IMG/VR virus record: IMGVR_UViG_3300010354_000047
Span: 62,001 to 126,000 of that record
Reading direction: 5' to 3' (one strand)
DNA: 64,000 nucleotides
Origin: a virus
Made by a program: the position numbers and the translations under genes. Positions 33,677 to 42,400 of the stretch are shown here, piece by piece; position 1 is the stretch's first letter, and every line of letters begins with the position of its first letter. The notes under the pieces were generated by a model, which saw only the letters and a program-made list of their open reading frames with translations, made no database searches and was not told the origin of the DNA.

Positions 33677-34042
33677 GTGAAAAATGAAAACTCGGTCATT
33701 CGCCAACGGGAGGACCTAAAGTTCTTAAAAGGGGCTCAGGTAGAATGTTCGGGAAGGGTTCGAGAGTTTCGTGAACACGCAAAGAGACGTGATCTAGACT
33801 CAATTTGTCTTGTCAATATTATCATTACACCTATTCCCTTTGGGGAATCCATTTACGTAGATCATTTATGGGTTCTTCGAAAACAGTTTCAGAAACTTGG
33901 AAGGGTCCCGGACCGAAACGAGAGAGTTCAGTTTCTTGGGCAGGTGTACTCTTACAGACGCCTCGGAGGGAAGTCTATCGACCGAGGACTATACGGACTA
34001 CAAGACTACGGGGTTAACCCCTTATCTTACCTTTTAACATGA
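33677..34042 (+). CDS. Hypothetical protein, 121 aa
   Basis: The frame is open from 33590 but the only sensible start after the promoter at 33627-33654 is the GTG at 33677. The product is basic, with CSGRVREFREHAKRR early, a hydrophobic strand (SICLVNIIITPIPFG), then IYVDHLWVLRKQFQKLGRVP and a Tyr/Arg-rich end. The second half resembles a small beta-barrel with a DHLW motif, seen in some phage proteins of unknown function. It opens the metabolic operon and overlaps the next gene by an ATGA. Confidence 0.55.
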   Translation: MKNENSVIRQREDLKFLKGAQVECSGRVREFREHAKRRDLDSICLVNIIITPIPFGESIYVDHLWVLRKQFQKLGRVPDRNERVQFLGQVYSYRRLGGKSIDRGLYGLQDYGVNPLSYLLT

Positions 34043-34287
34043 AGATTACAATCCAGAGTCACAAGTCTGAGGGAAAAGAAGTTTTTGAATTCACTCTACA
34101 GGACGGTCCCGAAGACCGGGAGAAGATTCGAGGCTACGCAACAGACTTGATAGTCGTCTTCTCGAAGCTGATTGAGTGGACCGAGAGGATCTCTGCGGAT
34201 TACCGGGAGCAAGAGGAGCAAGCGCCCAGTATACCGTCGGATGGGTTTGGCTATGCTGGGAACGAAGGGTCCAACCCCTTCGAGTAA
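34039..34287 (+). CDS. Hypothetical acidic protein, 82 aa
   Basis: ATGA overlap with the preceding stop. Acidic small protein, MKITIQSHKSEG then a helix (IRGYATDLIVVFSKLIEWT) and a Glu/Gln-rich tail ending NPFE. No family recognised. Located between an unknown gene and a proofreading-type exonuclease. Confidence 0.6.
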   Translation: MKITIQSHKSEGKEVFEFTLQDGPEDREKIRGYATDLIVVFSKLIEWTERISADYREQEEQAPSIPSDGFGYAGNEGSNPFE

Positions 34288-34298
34288 ACACTTGAAAA

Positions 34299-34919
34299 AT
34301 GAAACCCACAGAACTCGAGTTTCGCGAACTTAAAACAAAAGCCTCCACATGGGCCCAAGAACGATTGTCTGATGATAAAACTGTACTCATTGACTGTGAG
34401 ACTACAGGAATTCTGAAGAACGATCCCACTACAGAAATTGTCCAACTCTCCGTAATAAACATTTTCGGAAGACCGTTGTTTTCCATGCTGATTAAGCCTG
34501 CTCAACCGATGAAGCAAGAGCTGGTTAACATCCACGGTATCTCAAACGAAATGGTGTCGGATTGTCCGACATTCCCCCAAGTGGCCAGAATGATTTCGTT
34601 CATCCTTGAGGGAAAGCATGTAGTCGCTTATAATGCCGACTTTGACATCGCTCTTCTAGTCCACCTCTTCAAGAAATACGATCTAACCCCTCCGAAGTTC
34701 GCGGGGGCAAGTTGCTGTATGGATCGTTACTCGGAATGGGTTGGTGAATGGAACTCTTCGAAAGAAGGTATACGTTGGCAGAAACTTCCAAACCTCTCGG
34801 GTCTTCCTGCTCACGACGCTATGTCTGATTGTCTATCCACTCTAAAAGTCATGGAGCTTATGTCCAAAGGCTTGAGTCTTGCCGACATTAACTCTGAAGA
34901 AATCTCCCTCAACTTTTGA
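34299..34919 (+). CDS. DEDDh 3'-5' exonuclease (DnaQ-like)
   Basis: 206 residues. Exo I motif IDCETTG at residues 31-37 (D32, E34), exo II in VAYNADFDI near residue 110, exo III HDAMSD near residue 172: a complete DEDDh set as in DnaQ and RNase T. Between them lies the typical NIHGISNEMV stretch. Likely role: proofreading or nucleic acid trimming during phage replication. It is a stand-alone exonuclease, as no polymerase domain is attached. Confidence 0.9.
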   Translation: MKPTELEFRELKTKASTWAQERLSDDKTVLIDCETTGILKNDPTTEIVQLSVINIFGRPLFSMLIKPAQPMKQELVNIHGISNEMVSDCPTFPQVARMISFILEGKHVVAYNADFDIALLVHLFKKYDLTPPKFAGASCCMDRYSEWVGEWNSSKEGIRWQKLPNLSGLPAHDAMSDCLSTLKVMELMSKGLSLADINSEEISLNF

Positions 34920-34921
34920 AA

Positions 34922-35125
34922 ATGTTCGGAACCTACACTTTTGAATATATTCCTGACTCCGCACAGGAAGGGGCAGGGGACGGACTCAGTGTCCGCTTCA
35001 CTTTTCCTGGTGATACAGACCTTCCGAAAATGTTGGCCTACTTTGAGGCATTCCTTCGAGCCAACGGCTATTTGCTGCCCGACAGATCTAGATTGGCGGT
35101 AACGGAGGAAAGCGATGCAGAATGA
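34922..35125 (+). CDS. Small conserved cyanophage-type protein
   Basis: 67 residues from the ATG at 34922; a TTG at 34916 is alternative. Sequence runs TYTFEYIPD, then VRFTFPGDTDLPKMLAYFEA and FLRANGYLL. The FPGD.DLP...YFE.FLRA.GY pattern is familiar from short cyanophage proteins of unknown function. It overlaps thyX by 11 nt, suggesting translational coupling. Confidence 0.6.
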   Translation: MFGTYTFEYIPDSAQEGAGDGLSVRFTFPGDTDLPKMLAYFEAFLRANGYLLPDRSRLAVTEESDAE

Positions 35126-35939
35126 AAATCCTTGGTTTATTGAAGACTCCTGTAAATCGCGGCTCGTCACGGCAACTCCGAACGCAGAAGAACACATTGC
35201 TTACGTGGCTCGAGTCACAAGCAAGGACCAGTCCAACCCCAAAATTGAAAAACTTCTTGGGTATTGCGCGAAAGAAGGCCACTGGAGCGTTTTTGAGCAA
35301 GCTAGCATGACTGTCGAGGTTGTGACTCCTCTCGCGATCTCAATTCAGGCTCTACGGCACAGATCTTTTTGCTACCAGCAGTTTTCAGGGAGGTATGAGG
35401 ATCAAAGTTTCATGAGTAACTACACTCAGGACCTTTCTTCCTATCGGAATCTTTTCTACCTTCCAACTGAGGCCCGAACTCAGGATGCCAAGAATCGACA
35501 GAACAGTATCGTGTCTAACGACTCTGATCTGACAGACTTCATGTGGGGAGAGTTTGAATCCGCGTATCACGCATCGATTCAAGCCTACGAGAGTTTACTT
35601 CGAAGGGGGATCGCGAAGGAACTTGCTCGCTTTGTTCTCCCTGAAGGTGTTTTCACTCGACTGTACATCACTGGAAACGTTCGCTCTTTCATTCACTACA
35701 TTAATGTAAGAGAGGATGAAGGTGTGGCCCAGTGGGAGCATGTTGAATTGGCAAAGACAATTCGAACAGTGTTTTCTACTCAGTTTCCTACCATCTACGG
35801 GGCTTTGTTTAACCGAAGAACAGGAAAGCTAAAAATTCGAGATAAAGACTACGAGAGAGAAATCGAAAGCCTAAAGGGCGAAGTTTCTCAACTAAGGGCC
35901 GAAGTTTCCCTTCTTCTTGATCAACTGCAGATGTCATGA
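35115..35939 (+). CDS. thyX: Flavin-dependent thymidylate synthase
   Basis: 274 residues. The ThyX signature RHRX7S is intact (R81-H82-R83 to S91, RHRSFCYQQFSGRY). It converts dUMP to dTMP using FAD, NADPH and methylenetetrahydrofolate. Other family segments: the EHWSVFEQ-like GHWSVFEQASMT stretch before it, GIAKELARFVLPE and a FIHYINVR in the C-terminal half. The last 30 residues form an added coiled coil (EREIESLKGEVSQLRAEVSL), which is not part of the core fold. thyX is very common in cyanophages and, with RNR, MazG and dCMP deaminase here, serves dNTP supply. Confidence 0.95.
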   Translation: MQNENPWFIEDSCKSRLVTATPNAEEHIAYVARVTSKDQSNPKIEKLLGYCAKEGHWSVFEQASMTVEVVTPLAISIQALRHRSFCYQQFSGRYEDQSFMSNYTQDLSSYRNLFYLPTEARTQDAKNRQNSIVSNDSDLTDFMWGEFESAYHASIQAYESLLRRGIAKELARFVLPEGVFTRLYITGNVRSFIHYINVREDEGVAQWEHVELAKTIRTVFSTQFPTIYGALFNRRTGKLKIRDKDYEREIESLKGEVSQLRAEVSLLLDQLQMS

Positions 35940-36163
35940 ACAATCAAATTGTCAAAGGGTTCTGGAAAATTGCTGAGGATTCCCCCTCTCAGGACAAAGA
36001 GTATATAGTTGTTTTTCCAGACTCCTCGGGAATGTATTCCACTTTTGATTGCGACGTTTGGGAGTTTCGGTCGGGAGAGTGGAGAAGTCTCCCTAATTCC
36101 AGATTTTTAGAGGAGGAGGTAGGACTTCCCACTTTCTACATTGACCTTCCAATGCCGAAGTGA
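35936..36163 (+). CDS. DUF551-like small protein
   Basis: 75 residues, ATGA overlap with thyX. Pattern WKIAEDSPSQDKEYIVVFPD, then VWEFRSGEW and a final FYIDLPMPK, with Trp and Pro placed as in DUF551-type phage proteins (W..... P....VLV, ending W.PLP.P). Function unknown. Confidence 0.55.
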   Translation: MNNQIVKGFWKIAEDSPSQDKEYIVVFPDSSGMYSTFDCDVWEFRSGEWRSLPNSRFLEEEVGLPTFYIDLPMPK

Positions 36164-36167
36164 GGTA

Positions 36168-36195
36168 GTTTACGAGACTCAAATAAACCTATACT
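36168..36195 (+). promoter_or_regulatory. Promoter GTTTAC-N16-TATACT
   Basis: GTTTAC at 36168-36173 and TATACT at 36190-36195, with a 16-bp spacer, 24 nt before the ATG at 36220. AGGTAGTTTAC is identical to the copy at 44961-44971. Confidence 0.7.
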
Positions 36196-36219
36196 GGATT
36201 TGATTAACACTTAGCGTGC

Positions 36220-37203
36220 ATGACGGAAAGTCAACTAGAAAGACCGAAGCTTGAGAGCTTTTTCAAACTTGGGAACAACCCCCAACCCGTCATTGTAGTT
36301 GACTTCCACGTCTACCTCCATGATGTTCGGAAATGGTTTGAAGAAAAGATTCAAGGAACTCTTGATCCGGAAGTCGAGGATAAGTTGATAAAGGGCTGTT
36401 GGGCACTTAAGATAAATCGCGGTCCAGACATGTTACCTCGACACTCTTATCGAGTTGTTGTTGTAGCGGACAGCCGGTACCGGGATACCGACAACTATTG
36501 GCGCGATCGATTTATGAGAAGATCGGCCGAAGTTCAGACTGCCTGGTTTAACTACGCACAGAGTCAAGGGAAAGATCTTTCTGAGATACCCACTCACTAC
36601 AAGGGTACGAGAGGGGAAAAGACAGAGACATTCTGGAGAATTTTCAGAATCGGGTGGGAGTACGTCAACGCCTACTTTCCCGTCTTCTCTCTTGAAGGAT
36701 ATGAGGCTGACGATATTGCGGGAGCAATCTACCGTTTATCTCGAGACAGCTCTTCTGATAGCATTGTTCGAAAGAGGCAGATTCTTCTTTCCACTCTTGA
36801 CCGAGACTGGTCTCAGCTAGTTGACGAAAGTCATAATGTCTTCTTTGCGAATACTCGAGTCCCTTTTCCCAGGGAAAAAATACAAGAGCGACTCGTAGGA
36901 AATCAGGGGGTAATCGAGCACACAAAGCACCGTTTGGGTTTTGACCTAGATCACCCTAAGAATTTGGCTGACTGGAAAGTGAAGGCGGGTGACCTTGGAG
37001 ATAATCTCCCTCCAAACTCCCCGAAGTGTCTTTTTGATCTATGTGAGCCCCATACAGAGTTTGTGATCGAGAAAGCAGCCCCATGGTACGGAGATCTAGA
37101 AGAGTGCTTGAATAATCCTAATCCCAACATTCGAGACGACCACTTTGAGCAGACTATTCGGCAGTTTGTTAAGATAGGACTTGAGCCACCAATAAAGCTC
37201 TAA
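36220..37203 (+). CDS. 5'-3' exonuclease / flap endonuclease (FEN-like)
   Basis: 327 residues. An N-terminal acidic strand (VIVVDFHVYLHDV) and VVVADSRYR supply the first acids; THYKGTRGEKTETFW resembles the helical-arch segment; LEGYEADDIAGAIYRL is the highly conserved E(A)DD block; STLDRDWSQLV corresponds to the DxD block. Together this is the PIN-like FEN fold found in T4 RNase H and T5 exonuclease, expected to remove RNA primers or flaps. The gene has its own GTTTAC-type promoter and ends before a late-type box. Confidence 0.88.
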   Translation: MTESQLERPKLESFFKLGNNPQPVIVVDFHVYLHDVRKWFEEKIQGTLDPEVEDKLIKGCWALKINRGPDMLPRHSYRVVVVADSRYRDTDNYWRDRFMRRSAEVQTAWFNYAQSQGKDLSEIPTHYKGTRGEKTETFWRIFRIGWEYVNAYFPVFSLEGYEADDIAGAIYRLSRDSSSDSIVRKRQILLSTLDRDWSQLVDESHNVFFANTRVPFPREKIQERLVGNQGVIEHTKHRLGFDLDHPKNLADWKVKAGDLGDNLPPNSPKCLFDLCEPHTEFVIEKAAPWYGDLEECLNNPNPNIRDDHFEQTIRQFVKIGLEPPIKL

Positions 37204-37208
37204 AGAGC

Positions 37209-37218
37209 GGGTAAAACT
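37209..37218 (+). promoter_or_regulatory. Late-type box GGGTAAAACT
   Basis: Ends 20 nt before the ATG at 37239 and opens the tail module. Confidence 0.55.
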
Positions 37219-37238
37219 GAATAGTTCAAGTCCCTAGA

Positions 37239-37907
37239 ATGCAATCGGATCTTGCATATCTGTCCCAGTACCCTTTGATGTTTGATCTTCTGTATCAAGC
37301 GTCAGGGGGTGATTTGGCATCGATACCGAGCCATTACTTGCAAAACTTTACCCATACGTATCGAGACGGAGACATTTCCTTAATCCCTGCTAGTTCAAAA
37401 CTGGAGGACTTTCGCGAATTAAATCCTGAGGAGCGGGAAGAAGTTCTAGAAGTTCTTCACAAGCAAAACCCAAACCACTGGCCGAATCCTGAGAAGATTA
37501 CAAGAATTGATCCGGTTGCCCTTCTCAAGGAGGTGGATAGTTACGACGAAAGTTTAGAGTTCGTTGAGGACAATCTAGGGACCGCTGAGAAGGTTGAAAA
37601 AGTCTTAAAGACTGTGATCGAAAGTGTCTTCGGAGACAAAGTTCACAGTATTCGTGACCGAAGAGGGAAATACCCCTCGAGCGGAAACAACTTCCTACAG
37701 GAGGACGACGGAACATTTGCAGGACTCTTCAACCATGAACACTTCCAGTTTCACTTTGAGATAGCCCCGACAGAACTCGGGTGGATTTGTACCTATCGCC
37801 TTGAAGAGAAGACATTAGACGGAATTCCTGAGAAGGTGAAAGATAAGAAGAGAGACGATAAGAAATTTGAAGAGTACAAAAGAGTAAGGACAAAGGGCTG
37901 GAGGTAA
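37239..37907 (+). CDS. Tail-module protein of unknown function, 222 aa
   Basis: Acidic to neutral protein with mixed helix and strand, starting MQSDLAYLSQYPLMFDLLY. The central region is Glu-rich (LNPEEREEVLEVLHK), the last third beta-rich (FQFHFEIAPTELGWICTYRL) followed by a Lys-rich tail. It lies directly before the tail tube-like gene, 1 nt apart, so a tail completion, chaperone or baseplate role is inferred from context only. Confidence 0.6.
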   Translation: MQSDLAYLSQYPLMFDLLYQASGGDLASIPSHYLQNFTHTYRDGDISLIPASSKLEDFRELNPEEREEVLEVLHKQNPNHWPNPEKITRIDPVALLKEVDSYDESLEFVEDNLGTAEKVEKVLKTVIESVFGDKVHSIRDRRGKYPSSGNNFLQEDDGTFAGLFNHEHFQFHFEIAPTELGWICTYRLEEKTLDGIPEKVKDKKRDDKKFEEYKRVRTKGWR

Positions 37908-37908
37908 T

Positions 37909-39336
37909 ATGGCATTCTCGGGTCCTATTCCGATGGTTCAGGTTTCTTCAAACTCGTCCATCAATAACTTTCTAGGGGGGCTTCTGAACAATGTTGTAGG
38001 GGGCGCAGTAAATGTTGCCTTAAGCCCCGTCTTATCTAAGCAGTGGTTGAACACTCTGGGATTCAGTTCTTTAGCGCCTGAAAACCTTCTAGGTGCTATT
38101 GTGACCCCTGGCCTTCTTGATCTCGGAAATCAGGCTATTACTCAAACCCTCACCAACTCTCTTCTAAACTCAGGAGCTTTCGGCCCGGGAAGTTCTTTGG
38201 TTCAGGGCATCATCTCCCCTGCGATCGGCAACCTCTCTCAAGGTCTACTCGGAAGCTTGCTTCCGAATTACCAATCTAACCCGAACAAGTACTTTCCAGG
38301 GGCTGGCGACGAACCTGATGCGGATTATGGTGGATCTGTCTATAACTTGGGTCAAAATGGACCGGACGTGGTATTCTCAATCAAACCAGCGGTGATGGGT
38401 TCCAAGAGCGAAGTTGTTAACCAGATTAACGGAAATGGCCCCGGAGGGGTTCCCCCGACCGTATCTTCTAATCTGTCTCTACCGAGTTCGAGCGGAAAGC
38501 TAGGGACTCCGAAATCCGATTACTCTAAGTCCTTTCAAACTGCTGCCACTAACCGTCTAAACGTCGAGTACTCTGCTGATGCCGCCACATTCACGGATCC
38601 AGGAAGTCCGTTAGGTTCCCCCAACTTGTTCAAAAGTTTCTCAAAAATACCCCTGGATCTGGCGTTTTCGTCGAATTTAGAACTCCCTATATCTTCGGGA
38701 AATACTCAGACAGAAGGTGTAGCTTGGAACTTTATATGTGCTCCGGAGGAAATCTCGTGGGAGACTTCTGCTCAAGTGGATCGAATCCAGATATTCGGCA
38801 CGAACTTTGCCCCTGTTATCTCCGGTAGCAGAGGTATGCGTGAACTCTCTATTTCCAATGCTTTGGTAGAAGGCTTTTCTCGTGGTAAGAGTGTTGAGAA
38901 GAAGGTTACGGACTTGGAGAAGCTTTTAAACTTTTCTCTTGATACCTCTCGAAGCTACGTGAAAGTTCCCGTTTACTGGATTCAAGCTAACGACAAAAAA
39001 TATGGAGACATTGACGGAGGTTGTTTTGTAATCAAAGACATCAAGGTTAAAGAGGAGATGCGAGATCTAACGGGTTTAACTACACGGGCAACGGTTGATA
39101 TTTCTTTCACGCAGGTTCCGAGTTACCAAGTAGACGACGGAAGGGACATCGCAAGTAAAACTGTTTCGGGAGCAACTTCTGATCTCGCAGAACCAGGACG
39201 GAAGGTTTCAGCGGCCATGGCAGCCCAAGCAAATCAAAGAGTTGACCCCAAGAATCCCTCTTCCCCACCTGTCCCTTCCGGGGCGAAAACGGGATCTGCA
39301 GGAAAAGGGGCCGGGAGAGGTGACTCTAAGAAATAG
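37909..39336 (+). CDS. Tail tube-initiator or baseplate protein
   Basis: 475 residues with a clear GGAGG Shine-Dalgarno. The N-terminal 130 residues are hydrophobic, Gly/Leu/Asn-rich (FLGGLLNNVVGGAVNVALSP). The C-terminal 200 residues read FICAPEEISWETSAQVDRI, FGTNFAPVISGSRGMRELSI, then VYWIQANDKKYGDIDGG and a final beta-rich part: the order W..F.P..., A.V....PV..G.G..EL.I is like that of tail-tip and contractile-injection tube/LysM-associated proteins. Adjacent to tape measure and hub genes, it is probably a distal tail or baseplate component. Confidence 0.6.
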   Translation: MAFSGPIPMVQVSSNSSINNFLGGLLNNVVGGAVNVALSPVLSKQWLNTLGFSSLAPENLLGAIVTPGLLDLGNQAITQTLTNSLLNSGAFGPGSSLVQGIISPAIGNLSQGLLGSLLPNYQSNPNKYFPGAGDEPDADYGGSVYNLGQNGPDVVFSIKPAVMGSKSEVVNQINGNGPGGVPPTVSSNLSLPSSSGKLGTPKSDYSKSFQTAATNRLNVEYSADAATFTDPGSPLGSPNLFKSFSKIPLDLAFSSNLELPISSGNTQTEGVAWNFICAPEEISWETSAQVDRIQIFGTNFAPVISGSRGMRELSISNALVEGFSRGKSVEKKVTDLEKLLNFSLDTSRSYVKVPVYWIQANDKKYGDIDGGCFVIKDIKVKEEMRDLTGLTTRATVDISFTQVPSYQVDDGRDIASKTVSGATSDLAEPGRKVSAAMAAQANQRVDPKNPSSPPVPSGAKTGSAGKGAGRGDSKK

Positions 39337-39408
39337 AATGTGAATTTTAGGTTAGTCTCACAGAGGAGATCTGACAAGGTAGTTCAAGGTTAGATGGTCG
39401 GTTCGACA

Positions 39409-39417
39409 GGGTAAGTT
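39409..39417 (+). promoter_or_regulatory. Possible late-type box GGGTAAGTT
   Basis: Variant box in the 117-nt gap before the tape-measure gene, 36 nt before its ATG; weaker match. Nothing else is evident in this gap. Confidence 0.25.
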
Positions 39418-39453
39418 CACCTATAACCCCGCAGAACTTGGCCGAGTAGAATA

Positions 39454-42400
39454 ATGGCGGAAAATAAAACCTTCACGCTGGTTGGTAAGTTTGACGACCA
39501 GATCACCAAGAAGCTAAGGGAGATCAACAGGGAAATTCGTAATCTTTCCAAGCCTCTTAAGAAGGACTCAATCGCTTCGAGTCTAGCTAAAGACTTTAAG
39601 CGAGTATCTGAGGAGGTTAAAAAAGTCTCTAAGAACATTGACAGTCTCGGGGGCTCCATGAAAGGTATCTCTAAACCCATTAATGGGTTGATCGGAAGTC
39701 TGGAAGACGCGGGAAAGGCAGCTGGGAAAGTTCGGGATACAGTTTCTCAAATAGGGGAAGGAGTCAAAGGACTCGACGGAATTTCCGAATCTCTCGCCGA
39801 GGCGGCAAGAGCAGCTGGACGGGCACAGGAAGAAGTCGCTGGAATTGGTGAAGCAGCTGGACGGGCAACAGGGCAGGCCGAAGGGTTGATGAGTACGCTT
39901 TTACAGGCAGAAGGGTTATCTAAACTAGGGGATGCATTAGCCTCCGGATTTGAGAGAGGGATCTCATCCGTTATCAGTATCGCTGAAAAGGCATCGAGAA
40001 CTGTCGGGAGACTCTTTAAGGAGTCAATGGACGACGAATTAGCTGACGTAAAGGCTGCATCAGGAGTTGAGGGATCCTTTCGCCTAGCTGGTTATGAAGG
40101 GTCCTTTACAGAAGCCAAAAAGATGTACAAAAAGTACGATCAGGTGGTTTCTGAGATGATTCGCCAGTCTTCTGCTCCTACAGCAAAAGTGGTGGAACTA
40201 CAGAGATACACTCTGGACACAATGGGTCCCCTAATGTTGGCTGCAGAAGGTGTGGCCAAAGGGACTAAAATGAAAGACATAGACCCTAAAAAGGTCACTG
40301 CTTCCGCAGAGAACTACGGAAAATTCCTTGAGAAAGTTGCACTGTTCTCGCAAGGAACTGGTTCACAAGGCTTTCAAGTCGCGGCTGGCGTGGAGCAGCT
40401 TGTTACCAGAGGAAAGATAGATACAACGATGGATTTCTTCACTGACAACATTATGTTGATGAAGAATCTTGAGGACGCTGGATTTGCGGGAAGAGGAAAA
40501 CAAACTTCAAAGTTGACGAGCGCTACTGATGCGCAGAGGATGAAAGCAATGATGGAAGCTTTCAACAAATCTATGTCGAGTGAGTCTACTCGTGCGATGG
40601 CTGAGAGCTTGACGGGATCTCTGCAAGGTTTACAGGACACAATTTTCAATCCCTCTGTTGGTATCTTAGGGATGTCGGTAACCTTTTCCAAAGAAGAGCA
40701 AAAGAAGGCTAATCAGGCAATCATAAAAATTCAGAACGCCAGGATAGACAACTATAGGAAAGAGTTAGCCAATACGAAAACTAGTGCTGAGAGGGCTAAG
40801 CAACTTAGAGTCAATATAGAGCAAGCTGCAAAGACTAGGGACGCGCTCACAAAAGACGGGGCAGACGAGATTAGCACTCCGTTTAAGGCATTCAGTTATG
40901 CCTTTTCGGACTTGATTCGTAGCTTGACAGAGGCCATGAATGCGATTGGCCCGGTATGGACCCAATTTTCCTTGGCAGCGATCGAAGTAACTAATAAAGT
41001 TTTCGGCCCCCTTGGCGAGACTTTAAAGAATGTCGCATCAAATATGAGGGGAGGAGAATACACTCAGGCTGAAGGGTTTGGGAGGATAGCGGGGGAGATA
41101 TTTAAGACCATAGGTGAGATAATGGGTGACATTGCCAATATGATCGGAGACCCCAAAGGGGCTCTCGGAAAAGTTCAAAGCGAATTCATAAAGGGATTTA
41201 TGGATGCTTTTGGAAAGGATCCCAAAGGTTTCCAGAAAGCAGTTCAAAGCATAAACAAAGGTCTTGAAGCAATCCTAAAGAAATTTTTCAGTATTGCATG
41301 GAATATAGTCTCAACGGAAGCAATACGTCCCTTGGTTCTTACTTTTATAGCTGCTATCTTTGGTCCCCCCTTAATAACTGCTGTTATCGCCTCAGCAACG
41401 CCTCTGATCGCTCTGGCTTTGGTGCAGATGGCCAAGGGAGCCTTCACTGGGTCAGCAACTGGGTCAGCAACTGGAGCAGCAACTGGAGCAGCAGCGGGCG
41501 CAGGAGCAAGGCTAAGGTTTTTGGGGTCCGCTCTTAAGGGTAATTTCGCGACCGCTGCAAAGTACGGAGCGAAAGTTCCCGGAGTGGGGAAAGCTTCAGC
41601 TCTAGTGAAGGGTGCACAAATGAAAGCAATTGGAGCGGTCGCTGCAGGAATGGTCACTTTAGCAACAAAAGCTCCCGCTCTTAAAGATGTCGGAAAGTCG
41701 GTAGTGTCTCTTGGGAAGAGGATCCCTGGTTTAAGTTTAGCTTTTGCCGGTCTAGACTTAACAACAAGAATCGCTTCAGGAGAGAACGCTGCAACAGCTG
41801 TTAGTGGCGTAGGGGGAGGATTGGCAGGTGGCGCTATCGGGGCTACCCTGGGGACCGTTCTACTTCCTTTTCTTCCCGGAATCGGAACCGTTCTCGGCGG
41901 AATCATCGGGACTTTCATAGGCGATTGGGCAGGGAGTAAATTACCTGCTTTGTTCTCAGGTTTGCCTGGGTTACTTCAGGCTGCTTGGTCTGGTCTGGAG
42001 AAGTGGTTTAGGGACTTGCCATGGAATCTTGGAATGGCCATTGGAAGATTCCGAGTTATGGCAAACAATTCCATGGTCAGACTGTATAACTGGTTCTTTG
42101 AACTTTCTAATAAATTTGGGTCATGGGTTTCTCGAACTGTCACGGACTTGAGACTGAAATGGAACAACTTCCTGAGCCAAGCCGCAGCACTATGGCAGAA
42201 CAAGGACCGTTGGGGGATCCTAGGTAATGCCATAGTGAATGGCTTAAAAGCCATGATCAGCAATCTCCCGATTGTTCAGCTATTCACTAACGTGAGAGGG
42301 GCAGCAGCTGGAGTCCCTGGTTTTATATCTGGTGCAGCAAACACCTTCAGTCAAGCTTTAAGAGCAGGTGAAAGACTGCAAACAAACTTAACTCCAAGAG

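Noticed and set aside
35115-35939. ThyX motif apparently altered by Cys at residue 86
   Set aside because: RHRX7S (residues 81-91) is intact; the Cys lies at a variable position.
41244-41918. Minus-strand frame of 224 aa inside the tape measure
   Set aside because: Pro/Ala-rich shadow of a Gly/Ala-rich coding region.
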